A DNA stretch of 64,000 nucleotides from Triplophysa rosa (GCF_024868665.1 NC_079894.1:5729426-5793425), one strand, 5' to 3'; positions 34,751-46,799 are shown, numbered from the stretch's first letter. A program made the numbers and translations. The notes: a model not told the origin generated them from the letters alone.

Positions 34751-35977
34751 TACTATGATCATGTCGTAGGTCACCTGGGGGCAGTTGCTCGGCCGCTAAG
34801 TTGTCTTAACAATGTGTCTCACTGACTAGCAGTTAGTTAGGACTAATCGGTCTTACTTTTCAGATTTCAATTAGACCAATCTACCTTTTATGTAACTGAC
34901 TTAAAGAAGTTATGTCCAGTCTTGAAGAAAAAATGAGATGACTAACTTGTAAAACTAGTCTAAGCAGTTTATGCAACCGGATTTGAGTGTGATTCATTAA
35001 CCAAAATAGAAAAAACCCCACAATAAACTGTAAATTAAATCTGAAAATTTCCACAGATATCACGGTAACATTGTTATTGTGAATACTCAGCGAATACTTG
35101 TGAACTGAATCAGTTTGTGTGCTCCCTGGAAATCAAATTGGTACGCTCTACCAATGAGGAGTGTAATGACATGTTCAGCTCACGATAAAATACGATACAC
35201 AATACTGGGTTTACGATTGCATCACGATATTGGCAGAAAAGTAAAAATAAGAAACTGACACTCAAATGACAGATTTTCCCCAAAACATTAACAAATTGTT
35301 TATGTAAACTAATAAAAACTGAATAGATCTTTCACAGAAAAATAAGACTATTTAAATTATTTCATTAAAAATATATTGCCATAGCTTCACGATACATATC
35401 TTAATGGTACTTTGATATATTGTTACACCTACATGAATAAAGTTAAAACAATAATGGTAGTGCTGGGTGATTAGGTCTAGGGCTGTCACGATTATTAAAT
35501 AATCGTCTCATCGCGATCGCGATGATTTCGGATCATCGCAATTATCGCACATCTCTATAGAAGACACTAGGGGGAGCTGTAGTGCATCTGCATATTGCAT
35601 ATTTTAGTGTATATATTGTTACTAAAGCATGGTAATACTTGGAAAATGTACCACCACAACACAATCACTTTAAAAAAAAACTAAAACATATACAATTTAC
35701 AATTTAATATTATTTAAGCGAATCTCAGTGTGAAAACCAGTCTACCAAATTTCATTAACACACAAGATTCGTAGCATCTTATACTGTAATAATGAGCTGT
35801 TGAGTACAATTTTGTGGGAAAGTTTAATATCATTTGACCTAAAATTATGTAAAGATAAGTGTGTGAACTAACCTGCTATTTTACCTTTCAAACAGAGACA
35901 AAAGATACAGACTGCTGGTTTAAATGACAACTAATTGTTTTTCACGTAAATGTAATTTTCTGAAGTATGATTTCTCT
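34751..35977. other. Unique DNA with two hAT-like end fragments
   Basis: About 35160-35432 (CACGATAAAATACGATAC through TGATATATTGTTACACC) resembles one end-to-end decayed hAT MITE without clear duplications. About 35474-35560 starts TAGGGCTGTCACGATTATTA and contains CATCGCGATCGCGATG, a terminal portion of another hAT-like repeat whose other end I cannot find. No gene seen. Confidence 0.4.
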
Positions 35978-36333
35978 TTAAAGGGATACTTCACCCAAAA
36001 ATGAAAATTCTGTCATCATTTACTCACCTTCGAGTTGTTCCAAATCTGTATGAATTCTGAAGAATGCTTATAACCAGACAGATTTTGGCCCCAATTGACT
36101 ACCATAGTAGGAAAAAATACAATGGTAGTCAAAAGGGCCCCAGTACTGTTTGCTGTCCTACATTCTTCCAAATGTCTTCTTCGTAATTTTTCTTCGTAAT
36201 TTTTCCTACTATGGGAGTCAATTGGGGGCAAGATCTGTTTGGTTATAAGCATTTTTCCAAATATCTTCATCAGAACAAAGACATTTATAAAGATTTGGAA
36301 CAACTCGATGGTTAGGTGAAGGATCCCTTTAAA
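35978..36333. mobile_element. TTAA / AAAGGGATACTTCACCC MITE
   Basis: The ends are TTTAAAGGGATACTTCACCC and GGTGAAGGATCCCTTTAAA, with the palindromic body (GACTACCATAGTAGGAAAAA against TTTTTCCTACTATGGGAGTC). Near full length. A short internal duplication (TTTTTCTTCGTAA repeated at about 36180-36200) is present. Confidence 0.8.
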
Positions 36334-38398
36334 GGCACAGTATACAGTATGAATGATGGAGCATCAACCTGAACGCCTATCATTCACAGTTTCTCTCGAT
36401 GCAGCTAGACATCACTGAGCATTGAGACCGAAGAGGCCAGATATTGGCGCCAAGTCAGCAGGAGCTGTCTGGCCACCCCAGAGAGGCGGCGTGCCTCCGA
36501 GTGTCAGCACATTCTCACTGCCAACACAACACAAGCCGCAGGTCTTTGGACTTGTATACAGAACATATACGCTTCCTAAAGCTTCTGCTATCACTCAGTG
36601 AAAATAGCCAAGGGCTTTCACAAGGGCTGAGATGCGTCAAACACAAACACAAACACAAACACGCTTGTGTAATGCAACACAACACACGCGGCTGGTGTAA
36701 ATCAATGTCGATACATACTCATCACTGGAGCTAATTCTGTACCTGTGTACATTAGGGTTTAACCATTACAGCCTCATCCATCATTCTTACACAAATTATA
36801 AACAAGTGACAGGTGCCTCGTTGATGACCTCACTCAACCGTGGCTTCGGAAAGACCCTGATCGACACGTGGCGACTGCTGTCGAGTCAGCACATGTTATA
36901 CACATGAAGGGTTATGAAAGCATTTAGGCCAGGGTGCTCAGGGTAATGGGGAAATGCCATGGAAACGTCAAGGTGATGGAGGACTGATGTTTCTCACATG
37001 CTAATCGTTCATTTTGCCAACAATGACCAGGTCTGATAGCGTCAGTTTGAATGTCTGATACAGCAGCGGACCAGTCTACTTTGATATAGCCATTAAATAA
37101 CCCTTTAGTCATATTATTTTATGGCCAAATAACGTTGGACAATGACTGCTAATATCAATGGAAGGGAAGGAATTTGGTATTTAGCTGTGCTTGTTTTACA
37201 TCTCTCGTAGCACCAAATAAAATCTTTTGTTTTTCTAATCCGTTTATTTATTTATTTGGTTAGTAGGCATGCAATAACCTGGATAATGTAGAGTCAGCTG
37301 GTCATTACTACAAACTACAAACATTACTACCCCACAGGGTCATACAAAAACCTGGCTTTATTTGTAATAATGGCTGACTTACTATATATCATTCCCTACA
37401 CCTTTTTTATTAAAAACAGTCTTGACATCTTGATAACATTAGCCATAAAGACAAAGGACGTTAGAATAATAATTATGCAAAATTGTGGGGGGGTCCATTT
37501 ACGATATTAGGCGCCAACATTCCCCTAACAATAATTATAGACAGTAATTCACCACTGGTGTCCCGGGATTTTGAAAGGAAGAGTGCGGATCTGAAAGCCG
37601 ATCTGAGAGGCAGACAAGAACACATTGTAATACAGAGGTCAGTACTGTAATCATCTGACCCGATCAATAATTAACCAAGGTCACCTTTAATGACGGATAA
37701 GCATGTGACATTACACATACAAACTGCTGGTAGAAAATCTGGTAGACGGAAGAAAATGGTGGTGCAAGGCTGTGGAAGAACGACGAAGGTGACGGATAGA
37801 CAGAGAGAGAAAAATAAAACGCTGATAACGGATCTCTCTCAGGAGAACATCCTTTATCCGTCCGCAGATGAACTCTTAAAAGGAATGTGTTGTGTAAATA
37901 TGAAATTTAGAAGCTGAACAACATGTGACACGGCAAATTCCAACCTAGTTCCTACTGGGTGAATCACTACAGGGCTGGAAGTCTGCAGCTGTAGTTCACT
38001 CAAACGCCACAAGAGCTCCACAGGGACATTCATCTTTGAGGAAATGAGGGGAGGCAGACTCCACGGGAAGGTGTGTGGTTAGAGAGAAGCAGGAATATAG
38101 CAGGCAGCCAAGCGTGCCGAGACTCTCATGTTGCAAGGGAAAAAAGGGAGTCAAACTGGAGTCACTGGTTCAAATCCCACGTGGCAGAGGGGATTTCCTA
38201 AGTCTCCCTCACATTATCTGCACTAATACAGGAACAGATAAATGATGCAATGTCAAGCAATCCAGATGGATTAAGGCTGTTGTGACTGTTGAAAACCCCG
38301 TGATGAACCCTCATTCAGCAAAATTGCTTTTTTATGTTTTGAAACGCAGACTGTAAAGGTTTTTACAGTGTCTTGCCTCAGTTACAATTTGTTGTGTG
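36334..38398. other. Unique DNA, conserved-looking stretches, no gene called
   Basis: About 37490-37700 is repeat-free, has a 60-codon plus-strand open frame without ATG, and ends in an AT-rich block with AATAATTAA and AAGGTCA. An X-box-like AATGCCATGGAAAC lies at 36953-36966. (ACAAAC)n is present at 36640-36662. Frames at 36412-36734 are not recognisable. Confidence 0.35.
36953..36966. promoter_or_regulatory. X-box-like (RFX) motif
   Basis: AATGCCATGGAAAC matches the RFX X-box GTTGCCATGGAAAC except at its first two positions. Chance occurrence cannot be excluded. No adjacent promoter is evident. Confidence 0.2.
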
Positions 38399-38930
38399 TG
38401 GGTCTCATTTATAAACGTTGCGTACGCACAAAACGGGGCTGTAAACGTGCGCACGCCAATTTCACTCCATAGCATACATTAGATCCACATTATCATGGTG
38501 ATTAAAGTGAATCGCATGTGTGGACATTTGCGATTTCGTTGTGGAGATAAAGGATGGGATCGGGGGGGTTTCGGCAGTTTTATTTCATTTTTCGTTATTT
38601 TCCTATGGCATCTGATAGCGGTTGGACCCGGAAATGGTATGAACTTTCATATATGGTGGTGCGTGACGTGAGGCTTAACAAGCGGATTGGATGCCAGGCT
38701 TATTAATATAAAGATCAGCATTCATGAGGTGCTTTATTTAAGGTTAAAAATGGGCGTGTACTGTGCAGGGTGGCAAATGAGGATGATTCACGTACGCAAA
38801 CTTGCAGGTGATTTATAAAGCGAATATTGCTTACAGGTGTGCGTACGCACGGTTTTATAAGTCTGAATATTTTTGGCTTTCGAGCGCACATAGTAAGGAT
38901 CCTACGCATAGTTTTATAAATGAGAGCCCA
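38399..38930. mobile_element. TGGGTCTCATTTATAAA inverted-repeat element
   Basis: TGGGTCTCATTTATAAA (left) and TTTATAAATGAGAGCCCA (right) form the terminal inverted repeat, with TGCGTACGCAC motifs just inside both ends. The body is 532 bases with no transposase. Fragments lie at 23243-23375 (one end) and about 28628-28735 (interior). No clear target duplication. The superfamily is left open. Confidence 0.75.
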
Positions 38931-39680
38931 GATGTCCATGAAGTCAATGAACAAATTGTTTTACATCAACAACATAACACAAGGAAAAGAGCATGTCTCG
39001 GCACATCCAGCTTATAAATCCAAATTTAAACATTTACTTTACATTTAAACTAACTGTTGCATATATAAGGGATAATGTCAAGGCAAATGTCAAAAATTTG
39101 GTTTAATCATTTGTAAATATAATGTCATATATGTTATTAAAATATTTATTTATATTTAATGTGTCAAAAAAAACCTGTCAAAATGATTTTTGCGAGGTTG
39201 TTACCAAGGAATAATGAACCTGCAAATGTCGCCACTGGCCAATCAGAATCAAGCATTCCAACGAGCTGTGTAATAAAAATATATATATATTTATTGTTTT
39301 AGATGTTTTTGAATATGTTTACACAACACAATTTTCAACTAAAGGGGGAAATGTGTGAATTTGGGCCATTTACACGCACGCACGCACACACACCAGTTTT
39401 GTAAACTACAAAAACATGCGTGTGAGAACGGTGATGACATGTGCATGCATATTATGTGTTCAGACTATAGGCATGCACAGTATTTGACAACTAAGATACA
39501 TTTACAGAAAAATTGTTGTTTTATTAAGCGAAAATAAATAAAAAACTAAACTTAAACAGTAAACACATATCAATATAAAAATAAGTATGACCGGAGCACA
39601 AACAAAATTGTAAAATTAAACAAAAATAAATTAAACTCACCTTTATATTTGTAGTTTTTATTAAAAAAAAAAAAACTGCT
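38931..39680. other. AT-rich unique DNA, no gene seen
   Basis: Contains (AT)n at about 39276-39292, (CGCA)n at 39375-39392 and poly(A) at 39662-39675. No exon-like structure. Confidence 0.45.
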
Positions 39681-39684
39681 ATGC

Positions 39685-39935
39685 ACGTGTGTCCGTCTGT
39701 TTATGTATCCATCTGCCTGTCTATCTATTCATCTGCCTGTCTGTCTAGGCATCTGTCTGTCTGTCCGTCTATGCATCTGTCCGCCTGTCTATCTATCTGT
39801 CTGTCTGTGCATCTATCGATCTGTCAGTCCGTGCATCTGTTTGTCTGTCAGTGCATTTGTCTATCTGTCTATACATCTATCTTTGCATCTAGCTGTCTGT
39901 CTATCTCTCTACCTACCTACCCATCTGTCTATTAA
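39685..39935 (+). repeat. CTGT/CTAT tetranucleotide tract
   Basis: About 250 bases of imperfect CTGTCTGTCTAT and CATCTGTCTGTC units. Two overlapping frames translate to repeated cysteine, leucine and serine, which is an artefact of the repeat and not a protein. It ends about 30 bases before the promoter-like motif at 39965. Confidence 0.85.
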
Positions 39936-39964
39936 ATGCCAGAGCAACCTGCGACAAAAGAAAG

Positions 39965-39989
39965 ACTACATTACCCATAATGCACTGCG
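39965..39989 (+). promoter_or_regulatory. ZNF143/THAP11-type promoter motif
   Basis: ACTACATTACCCATAATGCA followed by CTGCG matches the long vertebrate promoter motif ACTACAnnTCCCAnnATGCA bound by ZNF143 and THAP11, except for A in place of the T of TCCCA. The motif is found mostly close to transcription starts. Its position just upstream of a repeat-free, exon-like stretch supports a real promoter, but related sequence can occur inside repeats. Confidence 0.4.
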
Positions 39990-39999
39990 TCAGCAAAAC

Positions 40000-40483
40000 C
40001 TGGCCGGGAAGGGTGAAACAATCAACAGGTGTGTGAAGCAAGTGTGTATGTGTATGTGCCGGGTATGATGGGAGTAAGCGGCGGAAAAAAGCAGAAAGTT
40101 GGTGCAGGCAAACAAAGAGTTTTTAAGCAATGTTTGAATTTGAGTGAATGCGATCGAACAGAGTTTTGAAATGAGCAGACATGTACCTCTCTGAGAGTTT
40201 TATCAGCTGCACGGTAGACGGGTGTTTGAGTTCATCATTGAACTGACAGACGCTCGACTGGTACGGATGCGTGGGCTGAGGATGGATCTGAACTGAAGAG
40301 ATGGATTGTTACGTTCCTGAGCTTTTTGCTTACTGTTTTGGAAAAATCTAAAAAGACATCCTAAAGACACTCGTCTAACAGCTAACTTTGGAACAACGTG
40401 GAACTGAATCTTCTGTGAATGTGCTGTGAATCATACGCGAGTTTCCTCTTCTGGTTCGAACTGTAAGACTCATTTGACTCCAG
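40000..40483 (+). other. Candidate untranslated first exon
   Basis: The stretch from just after the ZNF143/THAP11-type motif to CTCCAG/GTAGGA (donor after 40483) is repeat-free, of balanced composition and broken into short frames only, as 5' untranslated exons are. Its first open frame, 40065-40169, would encode 34 residues starting MMGVSGGKKQKVGAGKQ, and further short ATG frames follow. The start of transcription is inferred and not seen. I found no coding exon that clearly continues it, so the gene it would belong to is unknown and may lie beyond the window. Confidence 0.3.
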
Positions 40484-42537
40484 GTAGGACAATAACTGGT
40501 ATGCTGAATACGTTGATGATATTCACAATTGTGAACTTATGGAAAGTTTTGATGATATGTAACGATAATGTGCCGTAATTGGATGCTTTAAGTAAATGTT
40601 TCACGATTTATGTTGATACGATGATTCGATTTTTGATTGAATGGTCTGTAATGTTTCGTTTTTTTGCTCTGAAAACATAAGAGTTAAGTAAAAAATGTGT
40701 TATTGTTCAATGTTTGCTCTGGGAGGTGTGATGAGCATATTGCAGAGAATACCGTCACAAACCAATAAAAACAAATAATGCATACCAAATCGCAGGTAAG
40801 GTCCATCAACTAAACTATTCACCCCAATTCACATGATTGGTACAGTGTTTTCTGTTGTTAACTACATCCCTTGTGGGAACAGACAGTCCTTTTTATTTCA
40901 CCATCTATTTACGCTACAGTATTTGTGACCACAGGGACTGATCGAGTGGGGTAAATTCAGAACACCATGAGCAGTGAAAGAGCTGAAGAGAAACAATAAA
41001 TGCTCCAACAATCCATCTAATTACACGGCATTCACAACATCACAGTCACTTCAGGCCCTTCATTATTTCCCTTCTCCAAGCCATAAGCTCAGCTGGCCAA
41101 GCAGTTGACAGCAGCGCATCACAGCCTGCCTCCAAAAATATACACCAGATACACACAAGAAAGCGGACAGAATGCCATACAATCGCATAGTTTAAAAAAC
41201 TAAAAACCTTCGGAATCCCATCAGCCTGTTCCTCAAATCGCCTGTCGCTACCCTTTGGAGTCATGACCAAATATTTGCCGACATTGGGTCTGTGTGTCCT
41301 TTGCCTGCTGGTTTCCACTAAACTGGCCGCCTTCTGAGCGCTGGTACACGTTTCTGGCCTGCTGCCCTTAGATAAAGAACAGAGGAAAAAAGACACTAAA
41401 GTTTAAAAGAACCGATTAAAAATGGGAGGCAGGTCCAAATTTGTTCGTAAGTAGGATACATTTGACAAAATTCACATCAACTTACATTAAAGTTGACAGC
41501 AGTCTTTACATAATGCTCGCGTCTTACAAAAACAAACACACACAGGTTGCATGTGGTGTTCGCATGCGGGAGCTCTTTAAAGGGCAAAGAACTTGAATTA
41601 CTGCATGTAATGCTTGAAAAAAAACCTGTGGGAAAGTTGGCAAGTTCTAAGAACTACACCTCTGTGACAGGACCACCCAGTAACAACGACCCGTGATAGA
41701 GGCGAGGGACCACTTCACAAAAGAATCTAGTTTGTAAGCGCTGACAGTCAGGGGTAGCAGATACACAACCTCTCCAGAGTAAGGAGGAAGCACATAACAC
41801 TTCGTAGGGTGAACATTTTTGGCACGTTTTGGTCTACAAGTGAGATAAAACAACACGTTTGCTGGTCTTGTGACCACTAGAAACAAATACACAAGCCGAG
41901 ACTAGTGCGTGTCTTTGCATCGCTTTTATTCACCATTCACAAAAAACATCAGATTGTTTATATCAAATAAATCTCTAAGCCTGAGCTTTACGTTTTTTGT
42001 TAGAGGTAATCACATCCGAGAAAGAGGATTATGAGAATCCACTGACAGAACAGTCTAGCCAGATTGGGCGTGTCCTCCACTGAACCCTCCTCCTGTTATT
42101 CTCCATCAACTCCATCTGGCTCTCGCTCATTAATTTAAAGGGATGCGTCTCAATCCCTAACAGCAGATCTGAAGCAATTCCATTAACCTGGGGCTTTACT
42201 GAGGCGGCACTGGAAAATCCCAGCCAGCGCTTTACTTAATCAAACCATCTTATTATATATCTAACATATAGACATCATCACCATTATGATGTCATGCATT
42301 TCAAACGTACTTAAAGATTAAAACGTACAGTATATGTCAGTATTACCGTTTAATCGGGTCACTCTGGGTTTAACACATTGGGATTCAACCTTTATTATGC
42401 CAACAGTATTAAACTTTGCATTTTAAGTTTTAAGAATTGCATTTTAAGACTGGCATATTACATATTATTGAGGTACATGACATTTGTGTAAGTAAAACAC
42501 GAAAACATTTGAATGGAAAACAAGCCTAATCTGTGTA
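40484..42537. other. Unique DNA, no gene seen
   Basis: Repeat-free apart from short runs. The minus-strand frames at 41046-41396 and 41647-41892 have no convincing splice sites or domains. About 42050-42240 is mixed-composition, conserved-looking sequence. Confidence 0.35.
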
Positions 42538-42932
42538 TTTTTTTTTAGTAAATATTTTTATTCAGAAATATATCAGACAATAACTGATAGGCCCCTCCAA
42601 ACACCCCTGACGTAAACATTTTAAAACTCAACACAACATGGACACAATCTCCATTTCAGATCAGTCTGGTCCACCATCAGGTGCTTCTGACCCATTTAAC
42701 AGTCCAGGTGACGTCATACTTTGATGTCATCACTGCCAGTGTGACTCACGATGTTCAGCAGGACAACGTCTCCCAGGTAAGTGCCTCGTGTTCCCCGGCT
42801 CATGCTGTGTCGCTGCTGTCCGAGTTCAGTCCAATACTCTGAAGGTCAGGCCGTCCCGCGGCATGCTCTTATCACAACCTCTTCACCTCATTCCTCATTG
42901 GCAGGGTGAGTGACTGATGCAATGGTGCTTTC
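42538..42932 (-). other. Candidate 3'-terminal exon with poly(A) signal, minus strand
   Basis: On the minus strand a strong acceptor (TTTACTTGTTTTGTAG) precedes 42932. AATAAA lies at 42562-42557 and nine A residues follow at 42546-42538, with T/GT-rich sequence beyond, the layout of a mammalian-type cleavage site. The exon would hold a short C-terminal tail (the three frames close after 11, 13 or 19 codons) and a 3' untranslated region. Against this, the plus strand of the same segment also has an acceptor before 42660 and a perfect CAG/GTAAGT after 42776 around a 39-codon open stretch. The strand is therefore not certain. The run of A also allows a retrocopied tail. Confidence 0.3.
42557..42562 (-). 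terminator. AATAAA polyadenylation signal (candidate)
   Basis: AATAAA on the minus strand, 11 bases before a run of nine A. It belongs to the candidate terminal exon. Confidence 0.3.
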
Positions 42933-45270
42933 TACAAAACAAGTAAACATGAATGTGTGTGCACGACCTTAAAGTACGAACTGTAAACAGGATTGAGAAA
43001 GAAAACAAAATCCTGTATTCACTGAATCATGTCATTTAGCAAAGATGGATGACCAGCTGCCCTCTGTCAGTTTAAGGACATGCATAAATACAGTACATTC
43101 ACGGTTATAAATAGAGTATGGTGATTTTTTAAAACTTGCAAATGGTAAAATTAATTTAAGACATTTACATTTATAAAAGAAGATGCCTAAAAATACAGAA
43201 AAAAATAAAGTTAGAGTAATACAGACAAAGGTTAAATTGAGTCGTGCGAATGGGATTTTATTCATTCATCATTTAGCAGATCATATGTTGTATTAATGGT
43301 TTTATGAATTGTTGTTCTATTCATTGTACGGTGTCCTTGAGTGTCTAGTAAGGCGCCTTGAAATAAAAATAATAATAATAATAATAATGTTGGCTATATC
43401 ATTTTCAGTTACAAACTTCTATTCTATTGCACATGGCATTATTTAGCAAATGTTATTGTATATCACATTTTTCTTTAATATCGTGCAGCCCTATTGGTTG
43501 TATAAGTTGTATAAACAATTTAAATTGATTTTAGAAAAAGAAATATCGTATCGCATATCAGATTATTTAGCATGCTAATGCATTTTTCTTTAATATCGCA
43601 CAGCCCTATTAAGTACACTAGTATTAACAAGTTAAATACTAAAAACAGTATATGTATAGTGCAAATATTCATAGTACAAGCATCAAAGCAAGCAAAAAAT
43701 CTGTTCAATAGCTTTTAGAAAAGAGCAATTTTTTTCAGGGACTCTCAAGGAATATTTTACACGACACCTAAAATCAATCTGTGACACTGCTTTTAAGCTG
43801 CTGCCATAATGCTCAAAGTAAATTCTCATTTCTGATTCTCCCAAGACCTCGGTTTATAGGGAAACCAGACGATGAACGCATGGGAAGAGGTTTCACTTTC
43901 ACACATACACACTCTGTTCCTGTTCATTTCACTTTCCACAGCTCTCAGTCTCCGCTCCCATCATCCCACCTTCAGCTCGTTGCTGACTAAATGAAGCATT
44001 GAGGATCTGAAGGATGAATTCATTCCATCTCAGTAACAGTGATATGACCATCTCATCCTTATGTAGAAAGACACCCATCCATCCAAACTCTTAGTCGGGG
44101 TGAGGGATCGAGCAACCGTGGGAGATTAATGAAGGCCTGCAGCATGAAGTCTGGACCTCACTGGAGCTCAACCACCCACTTAGAGAGCAGAAAACTATCT
44201 GTCTGACATTTACAGTAAAGTAACCACACTTTGCTCTTTCAGGTTGGGAAGGGCTTGTTTTAAATCATTTTTTCAATCGAAAACATGCAAATAATGATAA
44301 TAGTTTCCTTGAATGACTATAACAAAAACTGTGTAGGTGTATTAGCTTTCAGATTAGTCCGAAACTACCGATAAATGCTGATTATTTCACAGACATGACC
44401 CAGAAACTGTACAATATACGGTTCAGCTTGTGATCTAAGTGACCATGTGACCTTTTTTCTGTGCAAATGCGGCCAATGAAAAGACTGGGTGGACACTAAC
44501 AGGGTTTAATAAAACTCTATTAATCCTTCAAGTGTGTCAGGAAACCTTAAAAGTGACTCAACCCGTTTATAACCCCAACCAAACCTTGCTGCAAATAATA
44601 AACCACCCTCCAAAAAAAAACCTTCAGCCTGACAGACAGAAGTAACACAAACAGAGGCAGGTGAAACGAAAGAGGAGGGACCAACCGTTCTCTCGCAGTG
44701 AAGAGTTACTTTTTTCCTAGAAGGATTTTTCCTAGAATGTTTTTTAGAACGTTTTAGAAGGTTTTTTTCTCTGTCGTTTGACAAAATGCCCTGAAAAATA
44801 CCCATCAACCACAGCGTCTGCTTAACAGAGAGTAAGAAACAGCAGAGATGAGCTCCCGCAGTAACTGATTATAAATAAATCGTCTGTTTATTTTCATGTC
44901 AGCCTTTCAGACATTACTTCACATTTATGTGCTAATCGCAGCGCTGACCTGAAATGCTCAGCCACCGCAGAATATTTTACAGTCTATTACAGCACAGTAG
45001 AGCCTGACCAGCTGTAGCGCAGAAGTTTCACAGCAAACGCAGGCCAGAGAGTTCCCTTCTCCAGGAAGATCTGGGCTTCGGTTACGTCAGAGAATTCACA
45101 TGGATTCAGCGGCCTACGAGATTTCCACGATACTGTATACTTATTTCAGACCCGATAGTCTCTTTATTAGAGAATCGAGTATTCACCTCAGCCAAATCAT
45201 TGAAGTCACTAAATGTATCAGACTAAATGAAAATCAGATATAATGGTGTGCAAAAGATTGATTTACATTA
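42933..45270. other. Mostly unique DNA; LINE tail and hAT end fragments
   Basis: About 43318-43388 (GTGTCCTTGAGTGTCTAGTA, AAGGCGCCTTGAAATAAAAA then AATn) is the tail of a LINE with a trinucleotide 3' repeat. About 43465-43612 carries two direct copies of TTTTTCTTTAATATCG followed by CAGCCCTATT, hAT-like ends. Frames at 43520-43708 and 44506-44808 (minus) are unsupported. No gene called. Confidence 0.45.
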
Positions 45271-45823
45271 TTAAAGGGGTCATATGACACGGCTAAAAGG
45301 AATATTATCGTTTGTTTTAAATGTAATGCAATGTGTATACATGATTTAAGGTTCAAAAACGCTGTATTTTCCACATACCGAGCATGTTTGTATATCCTCT
45401 TTGCACCGCCTCTCTGAAACAAGCAGATTTTTAACAAAGCTCATGGCTCTGAAAAGCGAGGTGTGCTATGATTGGCCAGTTAACCAGTGAGTAGTGATTG
45501 GTCGAATACTGCAAGCGTGTGACGGAAATGTAACGCCTCTTACCATATTTGGAACATCAGGTTCCAACGCAAATGTACTGACAGGTACGCCCACCTTACT
45601 TGCGTATACATTTGGGCGGTCTTAGTCAAATCATACCACGAACTGACGTAGATTTGTGGGGGTGTGGTTACACGAGGCGTTTCAGGGTGAGCATTCGCTT
45701 TTAGATAGAATGCATCTTTTGTTCCGACACTTTAATGTTTGCAATTTTAAGTGTCTAATACATGCACTTATAGCACACCAAAGACACAGAAAAACACGTA
45801 TTCGCGCCATATGACCCCTTTAA
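45271..45823 (+). mobile_element. TTAA MITE with AAAGGGGTCATATGAC ends, full length
   Basis: TTAAAGGGGTCATATGACAC at left and GCGCCATATGACCCCTTTAA at right are inverted, and TTAA lies at both edges as for piggyBac- or Kolobok-type target sites. The 553-base body is GC-richer than its surroundings (AAGCGAGGTGTGCTATGA, GTGGGGGTGTGGTTACACGA). Partial or chimeric relatives lie at 13491-14026 and 51990-52422. There is no transposase frame. Confidence 0.85.
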
Positions 45824-46391
45824 GATTGACATAATCCACAATCTCACACGTCTTTGTCTGGATTTGTAGCTGTTCTCATAACAACAGTTTGTCATGGGAG
45901 AAAGCTGCGAGGGAAGTGTGATCCAAAAATTCAAAAAGTACTACATAGTTTCTAGTTTTTTTGCATTCTTTCTTACATCAAGTCAGACAAACGAGGTCAT
46001 TGTGACTCAAGGCAAGCTCTGGGCCTTCTCAGCATTCCAGTTACACAGGAATGTGAAAGCAGCAGTTTATCAGGGGATTACATAACCCTCCACATCTCAC
46101 AAGCGGAGAGAAACTGTCGTTTCTAGGTAGCAGAAACCACAACATTTAGAGATCCGTGACCGTTGCGAGAGCTGTTTTCCCACAGCGGGCAAACAACAAC
46201 AGAGGTCTGACCGCATCCAAACCCCAGCACCCAAACACAGCCTTTTTTCATAATATTGACTTCCTTGTTCGGTTGTTTCTAATAAACACAGAGCGAGAGG
46301 CTTTCACTAGAGGAATTCATGTTTAGACTTCTCAAGTGTGCGACACGACAGTACAAGACAAAACTCAAAATGACCAACAACAGACACAGGT
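45824..46391. other. Unique DNA, no gene seen
   Basis: A 63-codon plus-strand frame (45894-46085) is unsupported. Nothing else was recognised. Confidence 0.4.
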
Positions 46392-46724
46392 TAAAGAGAC
46401 AGTTCACCCAAAAATAAAACTTCTGTCGTCATTTTCTCACGCTCGAGTTGTTTCAAATCTGTAAAATGGCAATGGTAAAATGGAGATGACAATGGTAGTC
46501 AAAAGTGCCCCAGAACTGTTTGCTTTCCTACATTCCTCAAAATATCTTCTTTTGTGCTCAACAGAATAAAGACATTTTCCTACTATGTTAGTCAACAGTG
46601 GCCAATAACTGTTAAGTAACAAGCATTCTTCCATCGGAACAAAGAAATGTATACAGACTTTGAACAACTCGAGGATGAGTAAATAAAGACTGAATTTTCA
46701 TTTTTGTGAAAACTGTTCCTTTAA
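46392..46724. mobile_element. TTAA / AAAGAGACAGTTCACCC MITE
   Basis: It starts TTAAAGAGACAGTTCACCCA and ends GTGAAAACTGTTCCTTTAA. Internal blocks AATGGTAGTCAAAAGTGCCC, TTCCTACATTCCTCAAAATA and TTTTCCTACTATGTTAGTCA are present, with a partial loss of the left half. Confidence 0.75.
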
Positions 46725-46799
46725 GTCTAAAGAATCGTTTACCTAAAAAAAAATTTTTTAATACCACCACTATGTCATTCCAAATGTGGGGTGTTTAAT

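Noticed and set aside
36639..36662. ACAAAC repeat as a CRISPR-like array
   Set aside because: A simple short tandem repeat without spacers, in a vertebrate-type genome.
39681..40068. Two overlapping open frames rich in cysteine, leucine and serine
   Set aside because: They are translations of the CTGT/CTAT tetranucleotide tract; every frame of such a repeat stays open.
45187..45222. 36-base minus-strand segment with acceptor and GTGAAT donor (SDTFSDFNDLAE)
   Set aside because: Very short, weak donor, and many such segments are expected by chance in 64 kb.
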